Shown: positions 47,432-55,450 of the stretch, one piece after another
How positions within the stretch are numbered: the stretch's first letter is position 1
Layout of the letters: every line of letters starts with the position of its first letter
From: Jiella soli
GTDB taxonomy: Bacteria > Pseudomonadota > Alphaproteobacteria > Rhizobiales > Rhizobiaceae
NCBI RefSeq assembly: GCF_020615385.1
Contig: NZ_JAJAVB010000004.1
Coordinates: 1-64,000, forward strand
DNA length: 64,000 bases
Direction of reading: 5' to 3'
Position numbers and translations under genes: made by a program
The notes under the pieces: generated by a model
Database searches by the model: none
Seen by the model: the letters and a program-made list of their open reading frames with translations, nothing else
What the model was told of the DNA's origin: nothing

Positions 47432-48418
47432 TCAGGTCATCGGAGTCAGCGCAGCGGCCGGCAAGAGGGCCTCTGCGGCGGGGATCGGCAGGGTGCTCTG
47501 CTGTGTCGGTCGCCGCTCCGCCACCATGACCAAGGCCTCCACCGGCTGGCCGCGGTCGTGGCGGATGGTCTGCTGCTCCTCGAAGCGGAGCGTGAAACCG
47601 GCGGCTTCGAGCGCCTCCGCGGTATGGGCGCGGCTGTGGGCGAAGCGCAGGCTGTCGCGGAGGACATAGGCTTCCGGCCCGCCATGCGCCTCGAGCGTGA
47701 AGGCGAAGAGGGCGCCCGGCGCGGCGAGCGCGGCGAGATGGATGAAGACCGGAGCGAGATCGCCGACATAGATCAGGACGTCGGCCGCAGCGATGAGGTC
47801 GAAGGCGCCGGCCGGGCCCTGCCAGGCGAGAAGGTCGGCTGCCTCCAGATGGTCGTAGACACGCTTGCGGGAAGCAACCGCCAGCATCTTCTCCGACAGG
47901 TCGATCCCCGACAGCCGGCTGGAGCGGGCCCTCAGGCGCTCGCCCATCAGCCCGGTGCCGCAGCCGACATCGAGCGCTTCGGCAAAGCGCGCATCATCGC
48001 CCGCGACGCTGGTCAGCGCGGCTTCGAGGACGTCGGGGCCGCGATAGGCGAGCTTGCCGACAAGCGATGCCTCGAAGCGCGGCGCATACTGATCGAACAG
48101 GCTGGCGACGAAGGCCGGCGGCGCCGTCTCGGGGACCGGCATGCGACCGAGCCTGGCAAGCTTCATTTCGGCCCCCAGCCGCTCGCCGCCGGGCGAGGCG
48201 AGGGCGCGGACATAGGCGTCCGCCGCCCTGTCGAGGAGGCCGGCCGCCTCCAGCATCTCGCCATGGCGGGCATGGCCAGCGCCGAATTGCGGGACGCGCT
48301 CCAGCGCCTGCTCCATGACCTCGGCCGCGGCCAGCGGCTCGCCGCCCTCCAGATGCGCTTCGGCATAGTCCATGCGGCGCTCTGCGAGCGCGTCGCCGCA
48401 ACGGTAATCGGTCTGCAT
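47432..48418 (-). CDS. TPR-containing SAM-dependent methyltransferase
   Basis: 328 residues. The N-terminal 100 residues hold two TPR-like helical pairs (AEAHLEGGEPLAAAEVMEQAL, GEMLEAAGLLDRAADAYVRAL). The catalytic class I domain has EALDVGCGTGLMGERL (motif I), GIDLSEKML and FDLIAAADVLIYVGDL. A protein or small-molecule acceptor is expected; it is unknown. The ATG at 48418 matches the conserved start; earlier ATGs at 48454 and 48502 are in frame. No clear ribosome site. Confidence 0.83.
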   Translation of the reverse strand: MQTDYRCGDALAERRMDYAEAHLEGGEPLAAAEVMEQALERVPQFGAGHARHGEMLEAAGLLDRAADAYVRALASPGGERLGAEMKLARLGRMPVPETAPPAFVASLFDQYAPRFEASLVGKLAYRGPDVLEAALTSVAGDDARFAEALDVGCGTGLMGERLRARSSRLSGIDLSEKMLAVASRKRVYDHLEAADLLAWQGPAGAFDLIAAADVLIYVGDLAPVFIHLAALAAPGALFAFTLEAHGGPEAYVLRDSLRFAHSRAHTAEALEAAGFTLRFEEQQTIRHDRGQPVEALVMVAERRPTQQSTLPIPAAEALLPAAALTPMT

Positions 48419-48543
48419 GTCGGGGGAAATCCGGAAGGGTGGGCGCCGCAGCATGAGCGCTTCGGCGGCGCGGCATATGCGCCGCCGGCCAAGGATTTGC
48501 AAGCGGTTTCGCGAACCGGATCAGGGCCCTATCTTGCCTGCGG

Positions 48544-49557
48544 ATGATTAAGCCCGAAGACCTTCTCCGCCCGACCCCGCAAGGCCTCTACTGCCCGCCC
48601 GGTGAATTCTTCATCGATCCGGTGCGGCCGGTGGAGCGCGCGCTGGTCACCCACGGCCATGCCGATCATGCCAGGCCCGGCAGCGTGAAGGTGATGGCGA
48701 CGCGGCAGACGCTCGCCATCATGGCGCTGCGCTATGGCGAGGACTTCTGCACCGAGCGCCAGGAGGCGCGGCTCGGCGAAAGGATGCGGATCGGCGCGGT
48801 GGACGTCTCCTTCCATCCCGCCGGCCACGTGCTCGGCTCGGCGCAGATCGCGGTCGAATGGCAGGGGCTGCGGATCGTCGCCTCCGGTGACTACAAGCGG
48901 CGGCCGGATCCGACCTGCATGGGGTTCGAGCCCGTTCCGTGCGACATCTTCATTACCGAGGCGACCTTTGCCCTGCCGGTGTTCCGGCATCCGCCGACCG
49001 AGGCGGAGGTCGAAAAGCTCCTCGCATCCGTCCGCCAGTTTCCCGAGCGGGCGCATCTCGTCGGCGCCTATGCGCTGGGAAAGGCGCAGCGGGTGATCCG
49101 GCATCTGCGCGAGGCCGGCTACGGCGCGCCGATCTACATCCACGGCGCCCTGAAGAAGCTCTGCGACTTCTATCAGGACGAGGGAATCGATCTCGGCGAG
49201 CTTCGCCCGGCGACCGTCGAGGGCGGGAAGAAGGGCGATTTTGTCGGCGCCATCGTGGTCGGTCCGCCCTCGGCCTTCGCCGACCGCTGGGCGCGGCGCT
49301 TTCCCGATCCGGTCTCCTGTTTCGCATCCGGCTGGATGCGGGTGCGCCAGAGGGCGCGCCAGCGCGGCGTCGAACTGCCGCTGATCCTGTCCGACCACTG
49401 CGACTGGGACGAGCTGACGGCGACGATCGACGAGATCCGGCCCGAGGAGGTCTGGGTCACCCACGGCCGCGAGGAGGCGCTGGTGCGCTGGTGCGAACTG
49501 CGGCAGATCCGCGCCCGGCCGCTGCATCTCGTCGGCTATGAGGACGAGGCGGAATAG
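48544..49557 (+). CDS. Ligase-associated DNA exonuclease (metallo-beta-lactamase fold)
   Basis: 337 residues. Zinc-binding H37-x-H39-x-D41-H42 (LVTHGHADHARPG), HPAGHVLGSAQI, VASGDYKR and SDHCDWDELTATI follow the beta-CASP nuclease layout, and the length suits the ligase-associated exonuclease subfamily (COG1236). In most genomes this gene is directly followed by an ATP-dependent DNA ligase in one repair module with an associated helicase. Here no ligase or helicase lies next to it; a MarR gene follows. Confidence 0.85.
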   Translation: MIKPEDLLRPTPQGLYCPPGEFFIDPVRPVERALVTHGHADHARPGSVKVMATRQTLAIMALRYGEDFCTERQEARLGERMRIGAVDVSFHPAGHVLGSAQIAVEWQGLRIVASGDYKRRPDPTCMGFEPVPCDIFITEATFALPVFRHPPTEAEVEKLLASVRQFPERAHLVGAYALGKAQRVIRHLREAGYGAPIYIHGALKKLCDFYQDEGIDLGELRPATVEGGKKGDFVGAIVVGPPSAFADRWARRFPDPVSCFASGWMRVRQRARQRGVELPLILSDHCDWDELTATIDEIRPEEVWVTHGREEALVRWCELRQIRARPLHLVGYEDEAE

Positions 49558-49670
49558 GTCCGGGAGACCGCCGAGCGGCAGCGGGCGGCGTGGGTCTGGA
49601 GCCCTCGCGCGAGGATGAAAGGGGGCGCCGGGCGGAGGCGCGTCCGGCTTGCGGTTATTTCCATACAGCA

Positions 49671-49690
49671 TTATATAAGTGCTTATGTAA
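49671..49690. promoter_or_regulatory. Operator candidate for the MarR regulator
   Basis: TTATATAAGTGCTTATGTAA: imperfect palindrome, arms TTATATAAG/CTTATGTAA match at 8 of 9 positions. It ends 13 bases before the marR ATG, over the expected promoter. AT-rich palindromes of this kind are usual for MarR autorepression. Confidence 0.6.
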
Positions 49691-49703
49691 ACGGAGGTGC
49701 CCA

Positions 49704-50204
49704 ATGACCGAGGATGTCGTTCGCGCGCTCGGATATCTCTGCCTCGGCACGCGGCTGAAGCGCCTCGGCGAGCGGTTTCAGTCCGAAACGGACGCGATCA
49801 TTTCCGCACACGGCCTCTCCGTCAGCGCCAGCCAGTATCCCTGTCTCGCCAGCCTCGACCGGCTGGGGCCGCTCACCGTCGGCGAACTCGCCCAGGCGCT
49901 CGGGGTGAGCCAGCCTGGGGCGACGCGCAGCATCAACCTTCTGACGCGGCAGGGACTGGTCGAGGCGGCTCCGGCTGAGGGCGACCAGCGCCGCAAGATC
50001 GTCCGCCTCACGGCGGAGGGACGCCGGGTCGTCGAGATCGGCAAGGGGGAGCTGTGGACGCAGGTGGCGGCCGCCGTCGCCGAGATCTGCGAAGGTCTCG
50101 ACGGGCCGCTCCTGTCGCAGCTCGCCGCGATCGAGGACGCGCTTGCCGAAGCCCCGCTTTCCCGCCGCCGCAAGCCAGCCGAGAAGGATGCAAAACTGCC
50201 ATGA
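49704..50204 (+). CDS. MarR family transcriptional regulator
   Basis: 166 residues. The winged helix is visible in VSASQYPCLASLDRLGPLTV, GELAQALGVSQPGATRSINLLTRQGLVE (recognition helix) and EGDQRRKIVRLTAEGRRVVEIG. The ATG at 49704 has AGGAGG-like GGAGG seven bases upstream and a palindrome overlapping the promoter. Its stop overlaps the ATG of the acetyltransferase gene (ATGA), so they form a coupled pair; the regulator likely controls both. The ligand is unknown. Confidence 0.88.
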   Translation: MTEDVVRALGYLCLGTRLKRLGERFQSETDAIISAHGLSVSASQYPCLASLDRLGPLTVGELAQALGVSQPGATRSINLLTRQGLVEAAPAEGDQRRKIVRLTAEGRRVVEIGKGELWTQVAAAVAEICEGLDGPLLSQLAAIEDALAEAPLSRRRKPAEKDAKLP

Positions 50205-50884
50205 CCGAGAGCCTCGACCGGCCGATCTGGACGGCCCTCACCACGCGGCATGCCGATCTCGCCCAGGGCGGCGCCGATGCGCGCTGCTACGCGGCCGACA
50301 CTCATCCCTTCGCCGCCTCGCGCGACGACGGACCGGAGAGCCTGCGGGCGCTTGCCGAGCTGCGAGCGCCGGGCGGAACCCTCCTGTTCCTGCAGGCGAG
50401 CGTTCCGGCGCTTCCCGCCGAACTCGTCGCGATCCAGACGGCGGATGCCGTGCAGATGGTCGCCGAGGGTGCTTTTCCAGAGATCGCGGATCCGCGGATC
50501 GCCCAGCTCGGCCTCGATGATGCGGAGGAGATGCTGGCGCTGGCCGAGCTGACGAAGCCGGGGCCCTTCTCGCTGAAGGCGCAGACGCTCGGGCGCTTCT
50601 GGGGCGTGAAGTCGGGCGGCCGGCTGACCGCCATGGCCGGCGAGCGACTGAAGGTGCCGGGGCTGACCGAGCTCAGCGGCCTGTGCACCCATCCGGACGA
50701 ACAGGGCAGGGGGCTCGGCAGGCTGCTTCTCAACTTCGTTGCCGGACAGATCTCGGTGCGCGGCGAAGGCGTTTTCCTGCATGCCTATGCATCGAACGCG
50801 AACGCGATCCGGCTCTACGAGGCGCTGGGCTTCCGGCTGCGCTCTCCGATGCATGCGGTCTTTGCCGAGCGCCGCAGCATCTGA
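50201..50884 (+). CDS. GNAT family acetyltransferase (FR47-like)
   Basis: 227 residues. The acetyl-CoA site is in the C-terminal half: LTELSGLCTHPDEQGRGLGRLLLNFV (the Q/RxxGxG/A motif as QGRGLGRLL) and VFLHAYASNANAIRLYEALGFRLR. The N-terminal 100 residues are a degenerate GNAT-like half, as in FR47-type enzymes. Translation is coupled to the MarR gene by an ATGA overlap. The acceptor is unknown, and the MarR pairing hints at an antibiotic or metabolite. Confidence 0.87.
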   Translation: MTESLDRPIWTALTTRHADLAQGGADARCYAADTHPFAASRDDGPESLRALAELRAPGGTLLFLQASVPALPAELVAIQTADAVQMVAEGAFPEIADPRIAQLGLDDAEEMLALAELTKPGPFSLKAQTLGRFWGVKSGGRLTAMAGERLKVPGLTELSGLCTHPDEQGRGLGRLLLNFVAGQISVRGEGVFLHAYASNANAIRLYEALGFRLRSPMHAVFAERRSI

Positions 50885-51013
50885 GAACTCCGGGCGCGGT
50901 CGGCTTCCGGGCTATCACCCGGTGCCCAGCCTTTGCATGGGCCGCTTTCCTTTCACCGCCCGTCCGGCCGATAGTGGCGCCTCCTTGAAGGCGGCGAAGG
51001 AGGAGGAGACGCC

Positions 51014-51805
51014 ATGGATCTCGGTTTGAAGAACAAGGTCGCGGTGATCACCGGCGGGTCGGTCGGCATCGGGCTTGCGGTGGCCGAGGGGCTCGCTGCG
51101 GAGGGCGCCGATCTCGTCCTGGTGGCGCGTGGTCAGGATCGGGTCGAGGCGGAGGCGGCACGCATCGCCGAGACCTACGGCGTGACGGCCATGGGCGTGG
51201 CCGCGGACGTCGCGACGGCTGCCGGCGTCGAGGCCGTCGTGCAGGCGGCCGAAGAACGCTTCGGCGGGGCGGACATCCTGATCAACAATGCCGGCACCGG
51301 CTCCAACGAGACGATCATGGACGCGCCCGACGACAAATGGCAGGCCTATTGGGATCTTCACGTCATGGCGGCGGTGCGTCTCGCCAAGGGGATCGTGCCG
51401 CAGATGCGCCGGCGCGGCGGCGGCGTGATCCTCCACAACGCCTCGATCTGCGCGGCCCAGCCGCTCTGGTACGAGCCGATATACAATGTCACGAAGTCGG
51501 CGTTGATGATGTTTTCCAAGACGCTTGCCAACGAGGTCGTCGGTGACGGCATAAGGGTGAACTGCGTCAATCCCGGCCTCGTCCTGACGCCCGACTGGAT
51601 CAAGACCGCCAAAGAGCTGACCGCCGAGACCGGCGGCGACTGGCAAGCCCATCTCCAGGGCGTCGCGGACGAACTCGCCCCGATCAAGCGCTTCGCCTCG
51701 CCGGAGGAACTCGCGCATTTCTTCGTCTTCCTGTGCTCCGACAAGGCGAGCTACAGCGTCGGCTCGACCTATTTCGTCGACGGCGGAATGCTGAAGACGC
51801 TGTAG
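51014..51805 (+). CDS. Short-chain dehydrogenase/reductase
   Basis: 263 residues, classical SDR: VITGGSVGIGLAVAEGL (NAD(P) loop), ILINNAGTGS, serine in ILHNASICAAQPL and catalytic tyrosine and lysine in PIYNVTKSALMMF, then NCVNPGLVLTPD and VDGGMLKTL at the end. The start follows AGGAGGAG. FabG-like reductase; no acyl-carrier context. The substrate is unknown. Confidence 0.9.
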   Translation: MDLGLKNKVAVITGGSVGIGLAVAEGLAAEGADLVLVARGQDRVEAEAARIAETYGVTAMGVAADVATAAGVEAVVQAAEERFGGADILINNAGTGSNETIMDAPDDKWQAYWDLHVMAAVRLAKGIVPQMRRRGGGVILHNASICAAQPLWYEPIYNVTKSALMMFSKTLANEVVGDGIRVNCVNPGLVLTPDWIKTAKELTAETGGDWQAHLQGVADELAPIKRFASPEELAHFFVFLCSDKASYSVGSTYFVDGGMLKTL

Positions 51806-52033
51806 CGCGGCAGCGACGGTCGGCCGGCAGAGAGAGAAGGAGGGGGCGCGGCGGGCATCGCGTCCGCGGGCGCGGCCGGCGCGGGAGCGGACCGCGGATG
51901 GTCTGCTTGCCGGCTATGAATAGGAACCGGTGCTGCATGTTCCCCTTTTCCGGTCGGCGGCTGCGCGGGCGCGGTGGGCTTTTGCGCCTGAAACGGGTCT
52001 CCGCATCGATACCGGGAAAGGACCGGCTGGCTC

Positions 52034-52756
52034 TTGCTGAGACAGTGCATCGCCGAGGCGTTCGGCACGTTTTTCATGGTCTTCGTCGGCGCGGGCACGA
52101 TCGCGCTGTCGAATCTTGCCCCTTCCGAGCCAATGGGAACGGTGGGCGCCGGCATCGCCTTCGGCATGGCCGTCGGCACGATGATCTACGTGATCGGCAA
52201 ATCCTCGGGCGGCCATATCAACCCGGCGGTCACTGTCGGCTTCTTCGTCGCCAAGCGGTTTCCGCGCGGCAGCGTCCTGCCGCATATCGGCGCGCAATGC
52301 CTCGGCGCGATCGTCGGGGCGGGGGTGGTGGCGGTGATCGCCCATTCGAGCCCGGAAGCGCTCGCCCGGGCCGAGGCGCACCACTTCGGCGCCAACGGAT
52401 GGAGCTGGGGCTTGACCGTGCCCTGGTGGGCCGCGTTCGTCGCCGAATTCGTCGCGAGCTTCGCCTTCGTCTCCATCTTCCTCGTCATCCGTCACGAAAG
52501 CCGCAAGACGCCGCTCGACGGCCTGGTCATCGGCGCCGCGGTCGCCGCGCTGCACATCGCCATCGGCCCGGTCTCCGGGCCCTCGCTCAATCCCGCCCGC
52601 TCGCTCGGCCCGGCGCTGTTCGCCGGGGTCTCGGCGCTCTCGCAGCTCTGGCTCTACATCCTGGCGCCGCTCGCGGGCGGCGCGCTGGCGGGCCTCGCGA
52701 CGCGGGCCTTCATGGCGCCGGAAGAGCAGTCCGGGGAGAGCGGCAAGGCGGACTGA
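52034..52756 (+). CDS. aqpZ: Aquaporin Z-type water/glycerol channel
   Basis: 240 residues with six helices and both NPA boxes: GGHINPAVTVG and SLNPARSLG. The aromatic/arginine selectivity region keeps the arginine after the second NPA. The frame begins at TTG 52034 (LLRQCIAEAFGTFFMVFVGAG), right before helix 1; AAGGA lies about 12 bases earlier and no ATG fits. Loop D is longer than in E. coli AqpZ, with HHFGANGWSW. Water transport is the likely role. Confidence 0.85.
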   Translation: MLRQCIAEAFGTFFMVFVGAGTIALSNLAPSEPMGTVGAGIAFGMAVGTMIYVIGKSSGGHINPAVTVGFFVAKRFPRGSVLPHIGAQCLGAIVGAGVVAVIAHSSPEALARAEAHHFGANGWSWGLTVPWWAAFVAEFVASFAFVSIFLVIRHESRKTPLDGLVIGAAVAALHIAIGPVSGPSLNPARSLGPALFAGVSALSQLWLYILAPLAGGALAGLATRAFMAPEEQSGESGKAD

Positions 52757-52768
52757 CCGGCCGTCGCA

Positions 52769-54028
52769 TCACGCCTCGCGAACCACCTTCGTGACCAGCC
52801 GCTTCAGGGTGAGGCCCTGGACGATGATCGTGAACAGCACGACCGCATAGGTCGCGGCGAGGATCGCCGACTTCTCCGGCGTCTCCGGGATCGACAGGGC
52901 GAGCGCGATCGAGATGCCGCCGCGCAGGCCGCCCCAGGTCAGAACCGGGATCGTGCCCCGGACGAAGCTCTGGCGGCTCTGCAGCGCCAACACCGGCAGC
53001 GAGACGGAGGTCAGCCGGGCGACGAAGACGAGCGGGATCGCCAGGAGCGCGACCCAGCCGAAGGTGGCGTCGAAGCGCAGCACCAGGACTTCGAGGCCGA
53101 TCAGCAGGAAGAGAACGGCGTTGAGCACCTCGTCGATCAGCTGCCAGAAGCCGAACATGTAGCGCTGGGTGAGATCGCTGAAGGCGTCGTGCGGGCCGCG
53201 ATTGCCGATCAGGAGACCGGCGACGACGACGGCGATCGGGCCGCTCATATGGAGATGGCCGGCGAGCGCATAGGTCCCCGCGACCAGGGCCAGCGAGGTC
53301 AGGACCTCGATCGGATAATCGTCTATCGCCCGCATCGAGCGATAGGCGATGTAGCCCGCGACGAGGCCGAGGACCGCGCCTCCCAGCGCCTCGACGAAGA
53401 AGAGCTCGGCGACACGCCCGACGCCGACCGGTTCGCCGCCTTCGCCGCCGCCGGCCGCGATCGCCAGCATGACGGTGAAGACCACGACGCCGATGCCGTC
53501 GTTGAAGAGCGATTCCCCGGTCATGTCGGTCTCGAGCGCCTCGGGAACCTTGACCTCCTTCAGCGTCGAGAGGACCGCCACGGGGTCGGTCGGGCTGATC
53601 AGGGCGCCGAAGACGAAGGCCCAGCCAAGCGTCATCGCGAGCCCCGTCAGGCCCGCGGCATAGTAGAAGCCGGTGCCGACGATGGCGGTGGAGATCAGGA
53701 CGCCGATCGTCGCCATCGCGCCGACCGCGCCGGCCCGGCTCTTCAGCCGCGCGAGATTGACGTGCATGGCGCCGGCGAAGAGCAGGAAGGCCAGCATGCC
53801 GTCGAGAACGGCCGAGCGGAAGTCGATCTGCCGGATGAAGGCCGTCATCCTGCCGTAGATCTCGACGTTGGGAACCGCGAATTCCAATCCGATGACAAGG
53901 AGCGACGCCCCTAGACCGACGACCAGCAGGCCGATCGTGCCCGGCAGGCGGATCAGCCGATGGTTGATCCAGGCGAACAGCGCGGTGACGACGAGGAGGA
54001 TGGAGATGAGATCGAAGATGGACAGCAT
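52769..54028 (-). CDS. CPA1 family sodium/proton antiporter
   Basis: 419 residues, about 12 membrane helices. CPA1 marks are ALISPTDPVAVLSTLKEVKVP (helix 5 DP) and ETDMTGESLFNDGIGVVVF (FND region). FLLFAGAMHVNLARLK near the start is NhaP-like. No C-terminal soluble domain, so shorter than NhaP proper. It exchanges sodium or potassium for protons. Converges on the aquaporin gene with a 12-base gap, an osmotic-homeostasis neighbourhood. Confidence 0.9.
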   Translation of the reverse strand: MLSIFDLISILLVVTALFAWINHRLIRLPGTIGLLVVGLGASLLVIGLEFAVPNVEIYGRMTAFIRQIDFRSAVLDGMLAFLLFAGAMHVNLARLKSRAGAVGAMATIGVLISTAIVGTGFYYAAGLTGLAMTLGWAFVFGALISPTDPVAVLSTLKEVKVPEALETDMTGESLFNDGIGVVVFTVMLAIAAGGGEGGEPVGVGRVAELFFVEALGGAVLGLVAGYIAYRSMRAIDDYPIEVLTSLALVAGTYALAGHLHMSGPIAVVVAGLLIGNRGPHDAFSDLTQRYMFGFWQLIDEVLNAVLFLLIGLEVLVLRFDATFGWVALLAIPLVFVARLTSVSLPVLALQSRQSFVRGTIPVLTWGGLRGGISIALALSIPETPEKSAILAATYAVVLFTIIVQGLTLKRLVTKVVREA

Positions 54029-54147
54029 GATTTCCAGGCGGTGGGCGGGACAGGTCTGCAGACATTAGCTGCCATCGCCGACAAGGAAACGGCGCACGGC
54101 GAAAATCGCCGCGCGCCGCGCATTACCCTCTTGTCTGCGGGGTCGTC

Positions 54148-54597
54148 TCAGAGCGACGCCGCCGTCGAGCTCATCCATTCGCGATGCCGCCGTTCGTCGG
54201 CCAGCGCCTTCTCGAAGAAGGACTTCGACTTCGGCACCGCGTCCGGGTGCTGGGATGCACGCTCATAGGCGGTGACGGTGTCGTCCTCATTGGTTTTCAT
54301 CGCCTGCAGGATCTGCTTGTCGCCCATGAGATCGGCGAGGGCGATCTTGCCGGTGGTGAGATACTGCTTGGCATCGCCCTGTGCGGGTGCCTCGATCCCC
54401 AACTCGGCGGCCATCTCGCGCAGGACGTCCATGTGCTGCAGGTGGTCGTTCCGGAACTCGGAGACCTGTGCGCTGAGGCGGGTCTCGCCGAGCTTGTCGA
54501 TCGTGCTCTCATAGGCCGCGATCGCGTCGTGCTCGAGATAGATGAGGTCCTTCACCAAGCTCTTGATATCGGTCTCGTTTCCGACGGTGGTCGCCAT
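54148..54597 (-). CDS. Ferritin-like DUF2383 protein
   Basis: 149 residues, a four-helix bundle: SLVKDLIYLEHDAIAAYESTI (Glu and His ligands), VSEFRNDHLQHMDVLREMAAELG, DTVTAYERASQHPDAVP and FEKALADERRHREWMS. The E...H / ExxH-like spacing fits di-iron ferritin-like proteins of the DUF2383 type, often induced in general stress. The ATG at 54597 is six bases after GGAGG; a second ATG just upstream has poor spacing. An EcfG-type promoter lies at 54741-54766. Confidence 0.85.
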   Translation of the reverse strand: MATTVGNETDIKSLVKDLIYLEHDAIAAYESTIDKLGETRLSAQVSEFRNDHLQHMDVLREMAAELGIEAPAQGDAKQYLTTGKIALADLMGDKQILQAMKTNEDDTVTAYERASQHPDAVPKSKSFFEKALADERRHREWMSSTAASL

Positions 54598-54740
54598 CAT
54601 TGTCCTCCGTTTCGATTGTCCCGCAGCCGCCACGTTCGAGAGCATGGCAAGGACGGTGCGCGTCGACATCCGCCGGTCTGCTGGGGTTGAATTGGGAAAG
54701 ACGCCGGTCATCGGCCGCCCTTTCCCCTAATCTCGGGGAG

Positions 54741-54766
54741 AACAAATATATCCCAAGTGCAGTTCC
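54741..54766 (-). promoter_or_regulatory. EcfG-type promoter for the DUF2383 gene
   Basis: On the minus strand GGAAC, 17 bases, TGTT; the consensus is GGAAC-N16/17-CGTT, so one mismatch. It lies 144 bases before the ATG. The downstream gene type fits the general stress regulon. Confidence 0.5.
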
Positions 54767-54875
54767 GCATAACGCGCTGACCTGCAAGTTTATATCGTAG
54801 CCGGGAACAGTTCGTCTGACCGCATTCGACAGGTGCTTCGATGGCAGCAGTCAAAAAAGAAGGCGACAAAGATTA

Positions 54876-54902
54876 AGAGGACGGCAAAGATCGCCGCCCT
54901 CT
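54876..54902 (-). terminator. Hairpin terminator downstream of the DUF427 gene
   Basis: On the minus strand AGAGGGCGGC and GCCGTCCTCT pair over 10 bases (with one G-U) around a 7-base loop. A T-rich run with six T follows about 15 bases later. It lies 55 bases past the DUF427 stop. Confidence 0.55.
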
Positions 54903-54956
54903 CATGGCTTCACAGGATCATGTCGAACCGATCGGTGCGCCGGCGCAGCGCTACGG

Positions 54957-55352
54957 TCAGATGCGGTCGCTCATGGCTCCGCGCGGCGGCCCGCCGGCCT
55001 CGATCCGGAACTGCGCGGGATCGAAGGCCATGTAGCCGGCGACGGCCCGCAGCGGCTCGGTCGGATGGTCGTAGGACCAGACCGCGTCCGGCGCAGCCCG
55101 GTTCATCGCCGATACCGACCACAGCCGCGCTTCGCCCTTGTCGGGCGTCGAGGCATGCGCGTCGCTCTCGACGAGAAAGGCCATCTCCACGCGGTCCCGC
55201 GGGATGTAGTAGACCGGCTCGGCGCCGTCTTCGCGCACGAGGAGGGCGTGGTCTGTCGTCGCGATGATGTCGTCGTGGAAGTAGACGGTCACCGGCGCGT
55301 CGATCTTCTCGATCGCGAAGGGGCCGGACTTTCGTTCCTTGATCGTATCCAT
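54957..55352 (-). CDS. DUF427 domain protein
   Basis: 131 residues. The DUF427 fold shows APVTVYFHDDIIATTDHALLVREDG, PVYYIPRDRVEMAFLV, and WSYDHPTEPLRAVAGYMAFDP. Proteins of this family are small, soluble and of unknown catalytic role, widespread in alphaproteobacteria and actinobacteria. The start at 55352 has GGAG upstream. It follows the Zn-dehydrogenase gene on the same strand after 98 bases. A loose EcfG-like element (GCAAC-N17-CGTT) lies in that gap, but the -35 deviates. Confidence 0.82.
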   Translation of the reverse strand: MDTIKERKSGPFAIEKIDAPVTVYFHDDIIATTDHALLVREDGAEPVYYIPRDRVEMAFLVESDAHASTPDKGEARLWSVSAMNRAAPDAVWSYDHPTEPLRAVAGYMAFDPAQFRIEAGGPPRGAMSDRI

Positions 55353-55450
55353 ATGGTCGTCTCCGTTCGATCTTGGTCGGCGGCCACGAAGGTCGCCGGC
55401 TCTGGTGTTGGAGTTGTCGGAGAAACGCAGTCCGTCCCCGGGGAGTTGCC

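Noticed and set aside
54841-54876. 11-codon ORF starting at 54841
   Set aside because: Too short, no ribosome site, and it runs into a terminator hairpin for the opposite strand.
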